64,000 nt of DNA, taken from NCBI RefSeq assembly GCF_048593165.1, contig NZ_CP184271.1. One strand, 5' to 3'. The first letter of the stretch is position 1; every line of letters starts with the position of its first letter. This stretch comes from Pectobacterium sp013449375. GTDB lineage: Bacteria; Pseudomonadota; Gammaproteobacteria; Enterobacterales; Enterobacteriaceae. This document shows positions 18,764 through 30,000 of the stretch, piece after piece. The position numbers and the translations under genes were made by a program. The notes under the pieces are model-generated. The model had not been told where the DNA came from, made no database searches, and saw only the letters and a program-made list of their open reading frames with translations.

Positions 18764-21700
18764 ATGATGGCCGAAACTTCTCTCAGCAATGATATTCTCC
18801 GCGCTTGGCAGCGTATAGAGTTTTTCCAGCCTTATACACTGGAAGAAAGAAAGAATAGTTTGCAAATATCGTTTAAAGAGCTTAGCCAGAACAAAGATAC
18901 GCAACTTCCTTGGCTTTCTGCTGATCTATGTAAACAGCATGAAATCCCACCGAAAGCGTCATACTGCATCCACATCGGACTGTTCGATAAAGGACTAGCC
19001 AACACTGTTAGCCAGAAGGTGTTTGGGCCAGATACCGAACTTAATACAGAAGAGCAAGAGCAAAGGTTGGATCAGGAAGGAACCACCTGTTTTGCTAAAC
19101 TCCAGTTGGACCCAGAAGGTGTGCCAGTGCTGGATAAGTTGTCTATAAGTTCTCTTCCATGGGCACTCGGTCATTTGGAAAAAGAGCGCTTTCAATTAAT
19201 TAATTCTGAGTTTTTTGCTACGGGGTGCCAGCAACTCGCTAGTACGCTTAGAAACTTTGGCACGACCTTAAAACCAGTTCGTGAGTATGGCCCCGGAGTG
19301 CTGCGAGCTGATGACATTTTAACGCTGCTCACGACACATTTAGTTGCATGGGCAGACTTTGAACCCAAGTGGGAATACGTTTTACAAATCGACTGGTTCG
19401 AGAAAAAAGGTAACATATCCGAAGCACTGCAAGAAGAAGAGGATGAAACAGAAGAAGACGTTAGTGAAGGCGATAAAAGCTTAGCACTACCGATCTTAAA
19501 CAGCTTCTTCTTTGAAGACATAGAGCTCGTCATCGCGGCTATAAAACGAAATGATGAGTGTAAAGCACTCAGAACTTACCTTTCAGACAATGCGCCGCGC
19601 AATGCCGATCTGTATTCACAAAATGGCCTTGCTTCGATCATTGATAAATTGCAACCAGCGAACATGCCTCATGGTCGCTGGCCCTCCCCCCCTGAACATG
19701 CCATGTCATTAATGCAGCAATTTGCGATTAACACCGCAATAGAGGAGCTTGCTGATGGCGGTTTGCTTTCTGTCAACGGTCCTCCAGGGACGGGGAAAAC
19801 AACACTGCTACGTGACTTGATTGCGCATAATGTGGTTGAAAGGGCAAAAGAATTATCTCGCTTTAAAGAGGTTGATGACACGCTGAATAGTGACGGTTTT
19901 ATCGTACACGCACTTACCGGTTTTGAAATGGTTGTGGCATCCGCGAATAACGCCGCAGTAGAAAATATCTCGAAAGAGTTACCGCAAAAGAAATCTCTCG
20001 CCGAAGAATTTCACTCGCTGAGCTATTTAGCGCCTACGGCAAACCAAAACGCGGCAAAGTATCGTCCCAAAAATGAACATAAAAAGATAAAAGAAGGGCC
20101 AAGAAAAGGAAAGTCTTATAATATTTTCCAACCACTTAAGAGTGAAGCTCAATGCTGGGGAATCATCTCCGCTGCACTCGGAAAAAAAGATAATCGGACT
20201 AAATTCACTCAGCGTTTGTTTTTTGATGAGCATTTTGAACGCGATACTCAGTCTGAAATATCACGCCCTAATAATGAGGATTTTCTCAGCCTATGGCGCT
20301 GGAAGAATTACCATGCTTCGATATCTTTTGCTGAAGCGAAAAAACAGTTTATTAACTGTGTCAAACAAACCGAGGCATTACAACAACAGCTAATTACCTA
20401 TGCCGTTCTACTCAGCAAGAAACCTGACGATACTATTGATACCTTATCTCTGACATTGGCTGAAATTACAAAGTGTCATGAGGAACGTCTACATGAGCTG
20501 GCACTTGCCGAAACACAGCAGTACGCGACAGATAAACAGGTTCAATACCTAGAACAGCAGCAAAAAGTCTTCGAAAGTAACAAACCAGGCTGGCTAACTC
20601 GCTTAATAAACCGCCAACGCTTTATTGATTACCAGAATTCACTACACGCAATACAACGTGAGCTATTAAAGCAGAGAGGGATACAGGTTGGGTATGCCCA
20701 GAAAGTAGCTGAACAGCTCAAGTCATGTACTGATATTGAGAAAAAGAAACGAGGGATTGAGCAAGATATTGCCAATATTGCCCAGCAACAGAGAAACGAT
20801 CAGGAAACATTGCTCTCATTTAAGGCGCAATTTCCCGATATTGCGCTGCCGGTCCACGCTCAATCGATTGATGATGCTGACTTGCAACGCACAGCATTCT
20901 GGCAGAACGAGCAGATAAACCGTCAACGTTCAGCATTATTTGTTGCCGCAATGGAACTACATCAGGCCTGGCTTTACGAAGCATTGGGAATCAAGCGTTT
21001 TCGAAATAGAGTTTATAGTATTAAGGACTTTCTGGCAGCCCCCCACACGGAAACGACTCCCATACTCTGGTGGCAAACGCTATTTATGATAGTACCTGTC
21101 ATTTCCACCACATTTGCCTCAATTGGCCGTATGTTTCATGGTGTAAAAAACGAAGAACTCGGCTGGTTGATGATCGACGAAGCCGGACAAGCACCGCCAC
21201 AGCAGGCAGTTGGTGCTATCTGGCGCGCTAAGCGCGTTTTGGTGGTTGGAGATCCATTGCAGATCGAACCTGTATTCACTACTCCGCAACCGTTGGTTGA
21301 ACGCCTTTGCCTAGATGTACTTCAGGAACATGCTAAAGATTGGAACCCGGGCATGCTTTCAGTACAACAAGTTGCCGATCGTGTTAATTCATGGGGATGC
21401 GAGTTAGACGTAATGAAAAAGTCTATATGGATAGGTATTCCTTTATGGGTACATCGACGCTGTATTGAGCCGATGTTCAGCCTGTCTAATAAGATGGCCT
21501 ACAATGACAGGATGATTCATGGGGTTGATACTGACAAAATTGTTAGCCAATCGATAAACAATGTAATTCACAATTATTGGCTGGCTTCTACTGGTGGTCA
21601 AGGAGAAAAACAGTATCGCGACAGCCACGGTAATGATTTCCTTATTCTTTTAGATCGCTTGCTGGCAGAGAACGTGCAGCTCAATTCTATCTATGTCATT

Positions 21701-22054
21701 ACACCGTTCAAAGCAGTTAAAACGGGTATTTTACAACTGGTCGAACAGCGGAGTATAAAAGTTTGGAGACAGTATATTCCTCTGATAAAGCAGCAAGAAA
21801 TCAATGATTGGAAGAGTAAATGTATCGGTACTGTCCATACATTTCAGGGTAAGGAAAACGATATTGTTATTTTTGTCCTAGGCTGCGACGAGAATAGTGA
21901 CGGCGGAGCTAAATGGGCCGCAAGTAAGCCAAATCTGTTAAATGTGGCTCTTACGCGTGCTAAAAAACATATTTTTGTAATTGGTAATCCAAGCGTCTGG
22001 CATGGATTACGCTGGTTTAAGGATGTGGCGAAAAAACTACCAACAGAATACTAA
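18764..22054 (+). CDS. Large superfamily 1 helicase (Upf1/Dna2-like AAA ATPase)
   Basis: A 1096-aa protein. Walker A GPPGTGKTT is at residues 339-347, motif II IDEAGQAPPQQ is at about 804, VVGDPLQIEP follows, and the C-terminal motif VHTFQGKENDIVIFVLG is at about 1024, with LNVALTRAKK near the end. About 330 residues precede the ATPase and include an acidic stretch. A long coiled-coil-like insertion separates the two RecA-like halves. The pattern is that of SF1B nucleic-acid helicases found in defence islands. It pairs with the zinc-finger gene 52 bp downstream. The substrate is unknown. Confidence 0.85.
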   Translation: MMAETSLSNDILRAWQRIEFFQPYTLEERKNSLQISFKELSQNKDTQLPWLSADLCKQHEIPPKASYCIHIGLFDKGLANTVSQKVFGPDTELNTEEQEQRLDQEGTTCFAKLQLDPEGVPVLDKLSISSLPWALGHLEKERFQLINSEFFATGCQQLASTLRNFGTTLKPVREYGPGVLRADDILTLLTTHLVAWADFEPKWEYVLQIDWFEKKGNISEALQEEEDETEEDVSEGDKSLALPILNSFFFEDIELVIAAIKRNDECKALRTYLSDNAPRNADLYSQNGLASIIDKLQPANMPHGRWPSPPEHAMSLMQQFAINTAIEELADGGLLSVNGPPGTGKTTLLRDLIAHNVVERAKELSRFKEVDDTLNSDGFIVHALTGFEMVVASANNAAVENISKELPQKKSLAEEFHSLSYLAPTANQNAAKYRPKNEHKKIKEGPRKGKSYNIFQPLKSEAQCWGIISAALGKKDNRTKFTQRLFFDEHFERDTQSEISRPNNEDFLSLWRWKNYHASISFAEAKKQFINCVKQTEALQQQLITYAVLLSKKPDDTIDTLSLTLAEITKCHEERLHELALAETQQYATDKQVQYLEQQQKVFESNKPGWLTRLINRQRFIDYQNSLHAIQRELLKQRGIQVGYAQKVAEQLKSCTDIEKKKRGIEQDIANIAQQQRNDQETLLSFKAQFPDIALPVHAQSIDDADLQRTAFWQNEQINRQRSALFVAAMELHQAWLYEALGIKRFRNRVYSIKDFLAAPHTETTPILWWQTLFMIVPVISTTFASIGRMFHGVKNEELGWLMIDEAGQAPPQQAVGAIWRAKRVLVVGDPLQIEPVFTTPQPLVERLCLDVLQEHAKDWNPGMLSVQQVADRVNSWGCELDVMKKSIWIGIPLWVHRRCIEPMFSLSNKMAYNDRMIHGVDTDKIVSQSINNVIHNYWLASTGGQGEKQYRDSHGNDFLILLDRLLAENVQLNSIYVITPFKAVKTGILQLVEQRSIKVWRQYIPLIKQQEINDWKSKCIGTVHTFQGKENDIVIFVLGCDENSDGGAKWAASKPNLLNVALTRAKKHIFVIGNPSVWHGLRWFKDVAKKLPTEY

Positions 22055-22106
22055 GATACTGAGTAAATCTCATAACTAAGGACGTATTCTTTAAACAGGA
22101 GGCCAT

Positions 22107-23021
22107 ATGAGGCTAGAGCTGGCAAAAAGTTTAGAGTTGAAAAGAGACATGACAGCAGTAGAGGCCGATAAATTATTTACGCAAGGCCTTGTCACATCCA
22201 AACATCTTTTTGAATGTCCAGAATCGAATTGTCATGCCCAAGTAACATGTGCCAATCTTGATCGGCCTAAGCGGCTGCGTAAGCGAGACCCCTATTTCAA
22301 ATTTGTCTCTGAACATACTCGTGGATGCAGGCTGGAAGAACAAACTGACGATGAGTTTCGCCGAGTGCAGCACACGAAAGATGACCCCGAAGCCTTGCCC
22401 TTTATCCGTGATGATGTTGTTGAGCTTGTTTTATCTGCGCCCAATAAGCGCATTACACATGACCTTCCATCAACTGAGGATAACGAAGGCTCAATAAAAC
22501 GTGCAAAGCGCATGGGGATAAACGAAGATGATGAAAATCAACAAAAACGACGCTCCCGAAAACGCTTGTCTGGATTAGCGGATTCCTTTATTGCTAAAGA
22601 AAATTTCTTCCTAGAGACTGCTGAAGGAAGAATTCATTTAAGAGATTTTTTTATTCGAGTTGATGATAGAAAGGACCTGAGTGAGCATCCGGATGAACCG
22701 AGGATTTATTTTGGGAAAGCGTGGATAAATAAAAAAGATGACTATTATTTAGTTCGTTTTGCAAACGAGATGAGATCTGGTAATGTAAAGTGTAAACCAA
22801 CCTTTTTCATTCCTGCTCGGCTCGTTGAACGCTCAGATTATCAAAGAACATCCAGAGAGGCTCTAGATAAAATAGCAATGAGCAATCCATCAAAACCACT
22901 TTATTTATTCATTTTCAGCGAACTCCCACCGGTTAAAGATAACAATGCTAATTATATCAATTTTAAATTAGATGACCTTACGTATCTTTATTACCGTCTT
23001 TGGGGGAAAGGTAAAGCTTGA
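22107..23021 (+). CDS. Zinc-finger protein with CoiA-like N-terminus, partner of the SF1 helicase (function unknown)
   Basis: A 304-aa protein with a strong ribosome-binding site (CAGGAGGCCAT). Residues of about 36-75 carry CPESNC, a further Cys, PYFKF and HTRGC, the spacing of the CoiA/DUF7828-type zinc finger. A charged basic linker (QQKRRSRKRLSG) and an alpha/beta C-terminal half follow, which I do not recognise. Same strand, 52 bp behind the helicase, so probably one operon. A DNA-end or ssDNA handling role is only a guess. Confidence 0.6.
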   Translation: MRLELAKSLELKRDMTAVEADKLFTQGLVTSKHLFECPESNCHAQVTCANLDRPKRLRKRDPYFKFVSEHTRGCRLEEQTDDEFRRVQHTKDDPEALPFIRDDVVELVLSAPNKRITHDLPSTEDNEGSIKRAKRMGINEDDENQQKRRSRKRLSGLADSFIAKENFFLETAEGRIHLRDFFIRVDDRKDLSEHPDEPRIYFGKAWINKKDDYYLVRFANEMRSGNVKCKPTFFIPARLVERSDYQRTSREALDKIAMSNPSKPLYLFIFSELPPVKDNNANYINFKLDDLTYLYYRLWGKGKA

Positions 23022-23297
23022 TATGCTGATTGGTTATAAAGCATTTAGTGCACTAAAAGCATATGATGATCCTATAGACAGCCATGACGATAAGTTATAA
23101 ATCAGATGCAAGATGACATTCTATTAATATCGATTAGTCGTTACTCACTATAAATATGTTCAGTATCTAACTATAGACAAATTTTAAAGTAGATGAAGAG
23201 CAATAAGCAGATATTACTGGCCAGTAACTATCCCGCAGTGGTTCTCTTGATGCTCCGTATTTAGGCTGGCAACGTCTTTGTACAAGGAGAATATAAG
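23022..23297. other. Intergenic region before the three-gene candidate operon
   Basis: About 275 bp, A/T-rich, with no credible frame and no clear intrinsic terminator. Since the helicase operon ends here and the next gene has its own ribosome-binding site (CAAGGAGAATATAAG), the promoter of the downstream operon is likely in this gap. I cannot assign -35 and -10 boxes with confidence. Confidence 0.4.
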
Positions 23298-26200
23298 ATG
23301 GGGAAAAAGTCACGGGAAAAGCGGGAACGTAGATTAGCGCAGCAAAAAGTTGATTATGATTTTTTACCGCATGATATACCCGAATTTCGTAGGTTAATGA
23401 CTGGTGGAGTAGACCAAGAAACACAATTCTGTAAGAGCCTTGAGGCAACAAGAGCATTGCTTCGCCAATATAAACGCCTCGATTCTGCTATTGCTTTAAG
23501 TGTCTCTGAACTATGGCCAGCCAACACAGGCAGCCCTATCAAGCACATCTTTGCTTGGTGTGTTCTTTTAGAACTTCCGTGTAATACTCAGGAAGGGATA
23601 TCCATTGATAACTATGCAGATTTCGACACATTTACAAGGGCACTGTATGCGGTATTGCCAAAATTCACTATGCTTGAGGATTTCTCTCCTGAGGCTGACT
23701 GGGGGCAAGTTAAGGTACGCCTTGGTCAAGACTTTGTCCCGATGTTCTACGGCAGCTGTATTGAGAGGACTCCTGATTTTGTAGAAGCATTCCGCATTAC
23801 CTACGCACACATTCCAGAAGCACAAGCCCATATGGATCTTGCCATTGCTCTGCAAGCACGAATAATAGAATCGATTCCTGAATTGGTGAACTCTTTCAGT
23901 ACAGAGGCACAATGCGCTCATGTTGAGGTGGTTCCCGAAGATTTCTGGCTAAAGTGTAATAAAAAATTTCATCAACTCGGCAATGAACTAGCGAACTGGC
24001 GAAAGAAAGCAGGGTATACATTCGATACTCGAGTTGGCACTTTCAAAGCGCCGCTGAAATCTGATGCGTTCGGAAATGCAGTGATGCAAGGCATGGCGCT
24101 ACCCTTCCTTGCTGTCGAAATGGATGGTGTATGGATACCAATGTCAGTGCGCAGTGCTCCTGGTCTTATTATTGACCATTGGGCTAACAAAAATCTGACC
24201 GGGGTTAGTCCCTCTACGCACAAGAAACTTGCAAAGTTCGTCGCCGAGCGATTCCAAAGAGTCCTTATAGGACCTCTGACTTTATATGTCGACGGTGTCC
24301 CCTGCAAAGATCTGCCTATTAGTTGTATTATCCCTAATGATTCCGGATTATACCTCATTTGTGCATGTGATAACGCATCGAATGATCGACTATCAGATGC
24401 AACTGATAAAATATATACCGAAATGAGTCGCGGATCGCCGATTTTCTTCCGTCTTGATGATGGACGTTTCCTTTCTCTATCTAGAGATGGTGCAGAACCT
24501 GGCGTCGACGAGCTTCACATCGTTGTTGTCGTTACACTCGCGGGTACTGCGTTTAATTCCATCAATCTCCCCTCAAAGCCAACTCGTTTGTTTACATTAG
24601 CGGATTTCATCACGATTTTTGATAGTCTCAAAGATCTGGAGGAATTAGAAAGTTATTGGAAATTTACAGATGCTCAAGAGGGGACGCTCAGCCCATTTTC
24701 CCGTGGAACAGTAGACCTGTTTGCATCATTCAAAGACATGCATGGTGTACTTGTCGAAGGTGCGATTGCGCCTAACTTCATTGGGCTAGACCCTCACTGG
24801 GGCACTTCTTGGCGCTTCAAGATATTGACAGAATTCTGGTCTAGCGCACCCAAGGTATTTCCAGACAGCTCTATCGGATGGACGTTGAGTTCTTCAACTG
24901 AAGGTGTCGTTCGACTTGAATCGCGTCATCACAAAGCGATGGCATACTCAACATCGATTGGTTCCTGTACCGTTCAAACATTAATAGAAATACCCAAAGA
25001 ATTACGCTTTGAAGATGGACGTTTGATAGGCCTTTTTGCCCAACTTCTGGCCGACTGTAGCTATCGCTGCAGAAAAATGATGTCTGATGTCTCTCTATTT
25101 AGGCAGCCGCATGTTTTGTTTTCCTGCTCCCCTGATCCATCTAGTCTTGTTACAGCTGAAGAGAGTCCTTCTTCTTTAGACGAATTTAAACACGTGGTGA
25201 CTTCAGTCATCCCGGATTCCCACAACCCCGATGTATTTCACGTTCAAGTTGATACACGTGCTGTGCTTGCCGGGTTAAATCTTTCCAAGGATGGATCATT
25301 CGAGGTTCGTTGCTTACTGGAAACGCTCGAAAAATGTCATGCAGTACTTGGTTTGCAGATGCCTGATGAATTTGCTCAACGATTTACTCATATAGCGTCG
25401 CAAGCGGCTCGTTATCATTTAAAAGTCATGACTCGTAATATTGATGTCCCCGACTATGTATACCCTATAATTCCTTCGCCTACCGATTACAAGCTTGCAC
25501 GTAGAAGACTGGCCGCAGAAATCATGGGGCTTGGGTTTATTCCTGGCAGGTATGAACTGTCAGATGCCAAGGCTAGGATTGATCCTTCCAGTGCTCGCAT
25601 GCGTCTTCACATTGAGAATCGACTTGCAGCATTCGATAGGCATCAGCTTCTGCAGGCATTCATCGAGCAACACGATGCCCTCCTTGTTACTGAGAGGACT
25701 AGAATCCAACGAGCCCGTTTGAGTCTTGCTCATGAAGTTGAGTACGACAGACTTGATGCGATTGAACAGGCACGAAAAGAATTCGGAGATATGGCTCGGC
25801 ATTATCGATATCTGTTGGAAAAGACCGTCAGTTTATCTTCAAACGGTGTAGATGACGTTACAGAGGATGTACTACGGGAGTTAGTAGGTTTGGTTGATTG
25901 GTTCATGGTGCTGACTGGTGCCAGTGATACCCTTCACAATGGCATAGATGTGGGGGGAGTTGAAATCGACGACTCGTATATTCCTGAAGTTTTCTATTCG
26001 GCAGGTTTTGATGATCGTGAGGCGGTTTTTGCAAGGGAGTACGCAAAATCCAGGTTGGGACTCGGTGCAAATGACAAGGATGCGGTAGAAGGTGAATTAG
26101 AAGATTTACTGTCGTCAGAGAAACTCAAAGAGGCTTTTATAACCGATCTGGGCTTCGAGCTGCAGAACATGCTCACTGCTCTCGCTGTTTTATCGCAAGC

Positions 26201-27080
26201 TCAACGATATGGGTTTGGCGACGAACTTTCACTGTCTTATGTTGCTGCACCGGATCGCCTCGCGCAAGGATTGTCTGACAGTATCGATAGACTTGACTAT
26301 TCTGAGGCCCAAAAAATCGTTGCTTTTCTGACTCTTTCGGAAACAGGTGTTCGCAGGCTTGCTGGACGGGATATCGATGAGGGAGATATCCCATACTGGG
26401 AGCGTAACAAGCGAATCGATCGATACACAATTAAGCCACTGGTAATTGATGGTACCGACCTGCGTTGGGGGGCCGAATCAGCAAGCCGGGCAATGTATAT
26501 TTGGATGTCGGCGGTACGAGACGGTTATTTGCCAGCAGAATTTGATTGGCCTCATGTTAAGCCCGTCATTCGCGATGTTAAGGAAAGCATTGAAAAGCGC
26601 CTCGAGCTTCGTACAGAGGAGATTTTTCGCAGACATACACCATATGTTCTGCGAGGTATCGATTTCTTTAGAAGATTCCGTGGGGAGAAATTTGATGACG
26701 TTGGCGACTTCGATGTCTTCGTATACTGGCCGGAAGATAATTTGCTTGTAACGGTAGAGTGCAAGTACAACCAGCCACCATATACGATGAAAGATAGTCG
26801 TCGTCTTCGTGATCGGATATTTGGCAAGGCAGAGAATGACAAGACAGGACAATTTAGTCGTATCTTAGGCCGCCGAAAATTTCTCGATACTCACCGTTCA
26901 AAATTGCTGAATCTTCTCCAGTGGCCACTGCCAAAAGATGTTCCTTTCAGAAATATTGAACTCTATGTGAGCCGCGATGTGTATTACTGGATGGTTCATC
27001 CGCCATATCCTGTTCCGACCCATTTTGTGCCTGTAGACACCCTGGACACATGGATCAGAACCGAACTAAGTATATCTTGA
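23298..27080 (+). CDS. 1260-aa protein with a C-terminal PD-(D/E)xK nuclease-like motif (candidate defence effector)
   Basis: The N-terminus is strongly basic (MGKKSREKRERRLAQQK). The middle thousand residues are largely helical with no domain I can name. Near the C-terminus FDVFVYWPEDNLLVTVECKYN gives Asp1139, Glu1154 and Lys1156 in the D-(x)n-ExK order of PD-(D/E)xK nucleases, followed by a helix-rich RRLRDRIFGKAEND stretch. The stop is 4 bp from the next start, so it is co-translated with the STAND gene. No close family is known to me. Confidence 0.6.
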   Translation: MGKKSREKRERRLAQQKVDYDFLPHDIPEFRRLMTGGVDQETQFCKSLEATRALLRQYKRLDSAIALSVSELWPANTGSPIKHIFAWCVLLELPCNTQEGISIDNYADFDTFTRALYAVLPKFTMLEDFSPEADWGQVKVRLGQDFVPMFYGSCIERTPDFVEAFRITYAHIPEAQAHMDLAIALQARIIESIPELVNSFSTEAQCAHVEVVPEDFWLKCNKKFHQLGNELANWRKKAGYTFDTRVGTFKAPLKSDAFGNAVMQGMALPFLAVEMDGVWIPMSVRSAPGLIIDHWANKNLTGVSPSTHKKLAKFVAERFQRVLIGPLTLYVDGVPCKDLPISCIIPNDSGLYLICACDNASNDRLSDATDKIYTEMSRGSPIFFRLDDGRFLSLSRDGAEPGVDELHIVVVVTLAGTAFNSINLPSKPTRLFTLADFITIFDSLKDLEELESYWKFTDAQEGTLSPFSRGTVDLFASFKDMHGVLVEGAIAPNFIGLDPHWGTSWRFKILTEFWSSAPKVFPDSSIGWTLSSSTEGVVRLESRHHKAMAYSTSIGSCTVQTLIEIPKELRFEDGRLIGLFAQLLADCSYRCRKMMSDVSLFRQPHVLFSCSPDPSSLVTAEESPSSLDEFKHVVTSVIPDSHNPDVFHVQVDTRAVLAGLNLSKDGSFEVRCLLETLEKCHAVLGLQMPDEFAQRFTHIASQAARYHLKVMTRNIDVPDYVYPIIPSPTDYKLARRRLAAEIMGLGFIPGRYELSDAKARIDPSSARMRLHIENRLAAFDRHQLLQAFIEQHDALLVTERTRIQRARLSLAHEVEYDRLDAIEQARKEFGDMARHYRYLLEKTVSLSSNGVDDVTEDVLRELVGLVDWFMVLTGASDTLHNGIDVGGVEIDDSYIPEVFYSAGFDDREAVFAREYAKSRLGLGANDKDAVEGELEDLLSSEKLKEAFITDLGFELQNMLTALAVLSQAQRYGFGDELSLSYVAAPDRLAQGLSDSIDRLDYSEAQKIVAFLTLSETGVRRLAGRDIDEGDIPYWERNKRIDRYTIKPLVIDGTDLRWGAESASRAMYIWMSAVRDGYLPAEFDWPHVKPVIRDVKESIEKRLELRTEEIFRRHTPYVLRGIDFFRRFRGEKFDDVGDFDVFVYWPEDNLLVTVECKYNQPPYTMKDSRRLRDRIFGKAENDKTGQFSRILGRRKFLDTHRSKLLNLLQWPLPKDVPFRNIELYVSRDVYYWMVHPPYPVPTHFVPVDTLDTWIRTELSIS

Positions 27081-27084
27081 CGCT

Positions 27085-30000
27085 ATGAGTGAACATATTA
27101 AGAAAACTGCCATCACGGCAGCTGGTTATATTTATCAAAATCGCCAGGGTCTTAAGGTCCTGTGCGATTGGCTTGATGCACCGGTGCGTTATAGCCGCGT
27201 GAAATTTGAGTGCGATAATGAAAACGAAGCACCACAGGGCCTCGATGACATTGTCATCGAACGAAGTGATGGCCTCGTTGATCTTCAGCAGATCAAGTTC
27301 ACCCCGGATGCTGACAAGCATCCCCTGTCTTGGGATTGGATGCTAGAGAAAACGGGCAAAACGGAACGGTCTAGATCGATGCTACGTAAATGGTTCGATG
27401 CTTTCAAACAGCTCGATCCAGCACGTATTGGCGAAATCTCGCTAATAACTAACCGTCGACCTGATGCAGCGATTGAAGCTTGTCTGGGGCTAGATAGGAT
27501 TCATTTTTCCAAGATCCCTGAGCCTCAGCGCTCCAGAGTAGAAACTGAACTCGGTAGCATTGAGGAATGCGAAGCGTTTTTCAACCAATTACGCATTCAA
27601 CACAGCGATAAGGGCTATCTTGCATTGGAGCATGAAGTTGATGCTCGCCTTCGACTGCATGGTACGCCAGAGGGAATCGCTAATCTAAAATATGTGGCAC
27701 TGAATTGGGCGACGCAAAAAAATCTCCCTGCGCCGGATGGCTGGATCAAACTGGCAGAGGTTGGAACTATCTTGCGAGCTTCACCTCCAGCTCCTTTGCC
27801 AGAGGATTTTGTTGTTCCAGAAGGTTATGAGGTTCCTGATGAGATATTCCATCAAGAATTTGTCCAGAGCACAATTAATGCTACCGGGAAGGCAATTGTG
27901 CTGACTGGTCCACCAGGACGCGGAAAGAGTACTTACCTGAGCGCACTGTGCGACACGCTTGCAGAAAAAGGTATCCCAACGGTTCGCCATCACTATTTTC
28001 TGTCGACAACCGAGCGAGGCCGCGACCGGGTTAATAGCTACGTTGTCGAGCAATCCATTCTGGCACAGATCCAACAGTTTCACGAGGATGTTCCGAAGAC
28101 TGGTGGAGGCTTACATACACAATTGGAGGCATGTGCTGCCCACTACAAAGTACTGGGAAAGCCATTTGTGCTCATTCTTGATGGTTTGGATCATGTCTGG
28201 CGTATCAACGCTGAGGATAAACGGCCACTAGATGACCTTTTCTGTCAGGTAATTCCCTGCCCGGAAAATATGGTACTGCTCGTCGGCACTCAACCGGTAA
28301 ATGATGAACAGTTGCCAGCGGATTTGCTCGCCTTTGCACCAAAATCTGAGTGGCACACATTGCCTGCAATGTCTGAGAGTGCAGTACTTTCTTATCTACG
28401 TAGAACAGTTCAGGAAGGCTGGCTTACAACTGGTTTTGAAAGTGAAGGACAAATTGAAGAACAACTGCAGAGTGCAGCATCTGCTCTTCGTAAGAAAACT
28501 AATGGCCATCCTCTTCACGTTATTTATGCAACTTCAGAATTGAAACATTCGGGTCGCAGACTATCTAGTTGGGATATTGAGCAGTTGAAGGGAGACTTGA
28601 GCCAAGACGCCCGATTTTACTATGCATCTCTATGGGAACGTCTCGCTCCAAGCCAAAAGGATGCGCTAAGGCTTATCTGTGCCTTTACTTTTTTCTGGCC
28701 TAAGACAGCCTTCTCAGAGATTGCTACCAAAATTAAGGCGGTGGAACCAGATATGGATAAAGTAGAGCACTTGCTCCATTCGTCTGTGGCTGGTCTTAAA
28801 GTCTTCCATGAAAGTTTGGCTGTTTTCGTACGTGCAACTGATGGCTTTGAGAGTCGAATCAATGAATTAATGCCTGTTATTGCAGACTGGCTTGAACACC
28901 AGGGACCTACTTCACTACGAGTGAACTGGTTATGGACAGTTCAAGCGAAGCTTGGTAACCCCAACAATCTTATTACAGGTTTAACTCGTGACTGGATCAT
29001 GAGTCGCTTAAAAGAAGGATATTCAGAAGCTTTATTTGAGATATTATTGTCAGAAGCCCTGAGCGCTGCGCTTGAAACTGCAAATTTTTCAGACGCCTAC
29101 CGGTTAGCGCATCTGAAAGCTCGTATGGTTGATGGTAGTCAATTTCAGATGCAGGATAGCGATCTGGCTAGGCTCATATCTTTTACATTGACACTAACCT
29201 TAGAGGAAAGTGTGATACGTGAGTCTATAGCCTCCAGGCATGAAACGGATATTTTACACGTTGCTGCACTTGGTCTGGCCTTACTGTCTCGAGGAGATAC
29301 AATTCAGGCAGAAATTTGCGGTGAAGAAGCTCTACATCGGTTCAGAACCCTTTGCCAATTCTCCAGTAAATATAATTCAAGGTCCGGTTCTGATGAATTC
29401 ACGTTTCTTGCCAGTGCATTTACACAGCTTGGTGTTATCGCTAATACACCTGAAAATCTCGCTTGGATGGTCGACAAAAATAGCCCGGATATATGGTTAC
29501 CTCGCGTTCAAACGCTGATTCAAGAAGGTAATCTGGATGATTTAATGTCGGTTGCAGCTTCTCTGCCCGATGGACAGAAAAAGAACATAATTAGCGATGC
29601 TTGTATAAGTGCGGCTGCGATTGCGGGGGTAGTCGTAACCGAGCGAGAGGACTTCGACGAACTTGCCAGAACTCCTTTTGTTGCTGCGATAGAGGCAGCA
29701 ATTTCTAGAATCTCAACTTCTTCTAACCAACCAATCCCGGTGAACTGGCTAAGCGACAGCTATTACGAACACAAAGATAATTTGGCTGCTCTCGCGCACC
29801 ACTGGCTATTTGGCTCTGTACATCTACATTTGTGTATGATCGCAGAGGGGCAAACAAACTTCGAACATACCAGAGCCCCAACGTACAAAGATAGAGAAAA
29901 TATTACTGATTATCTCAATGTATTGTCCGACATCGGTAAAGAAATAGCTCAACGTTGGTGGTGCGGTGAGTTCATAAATTTCCACGAACTATATAAAATG

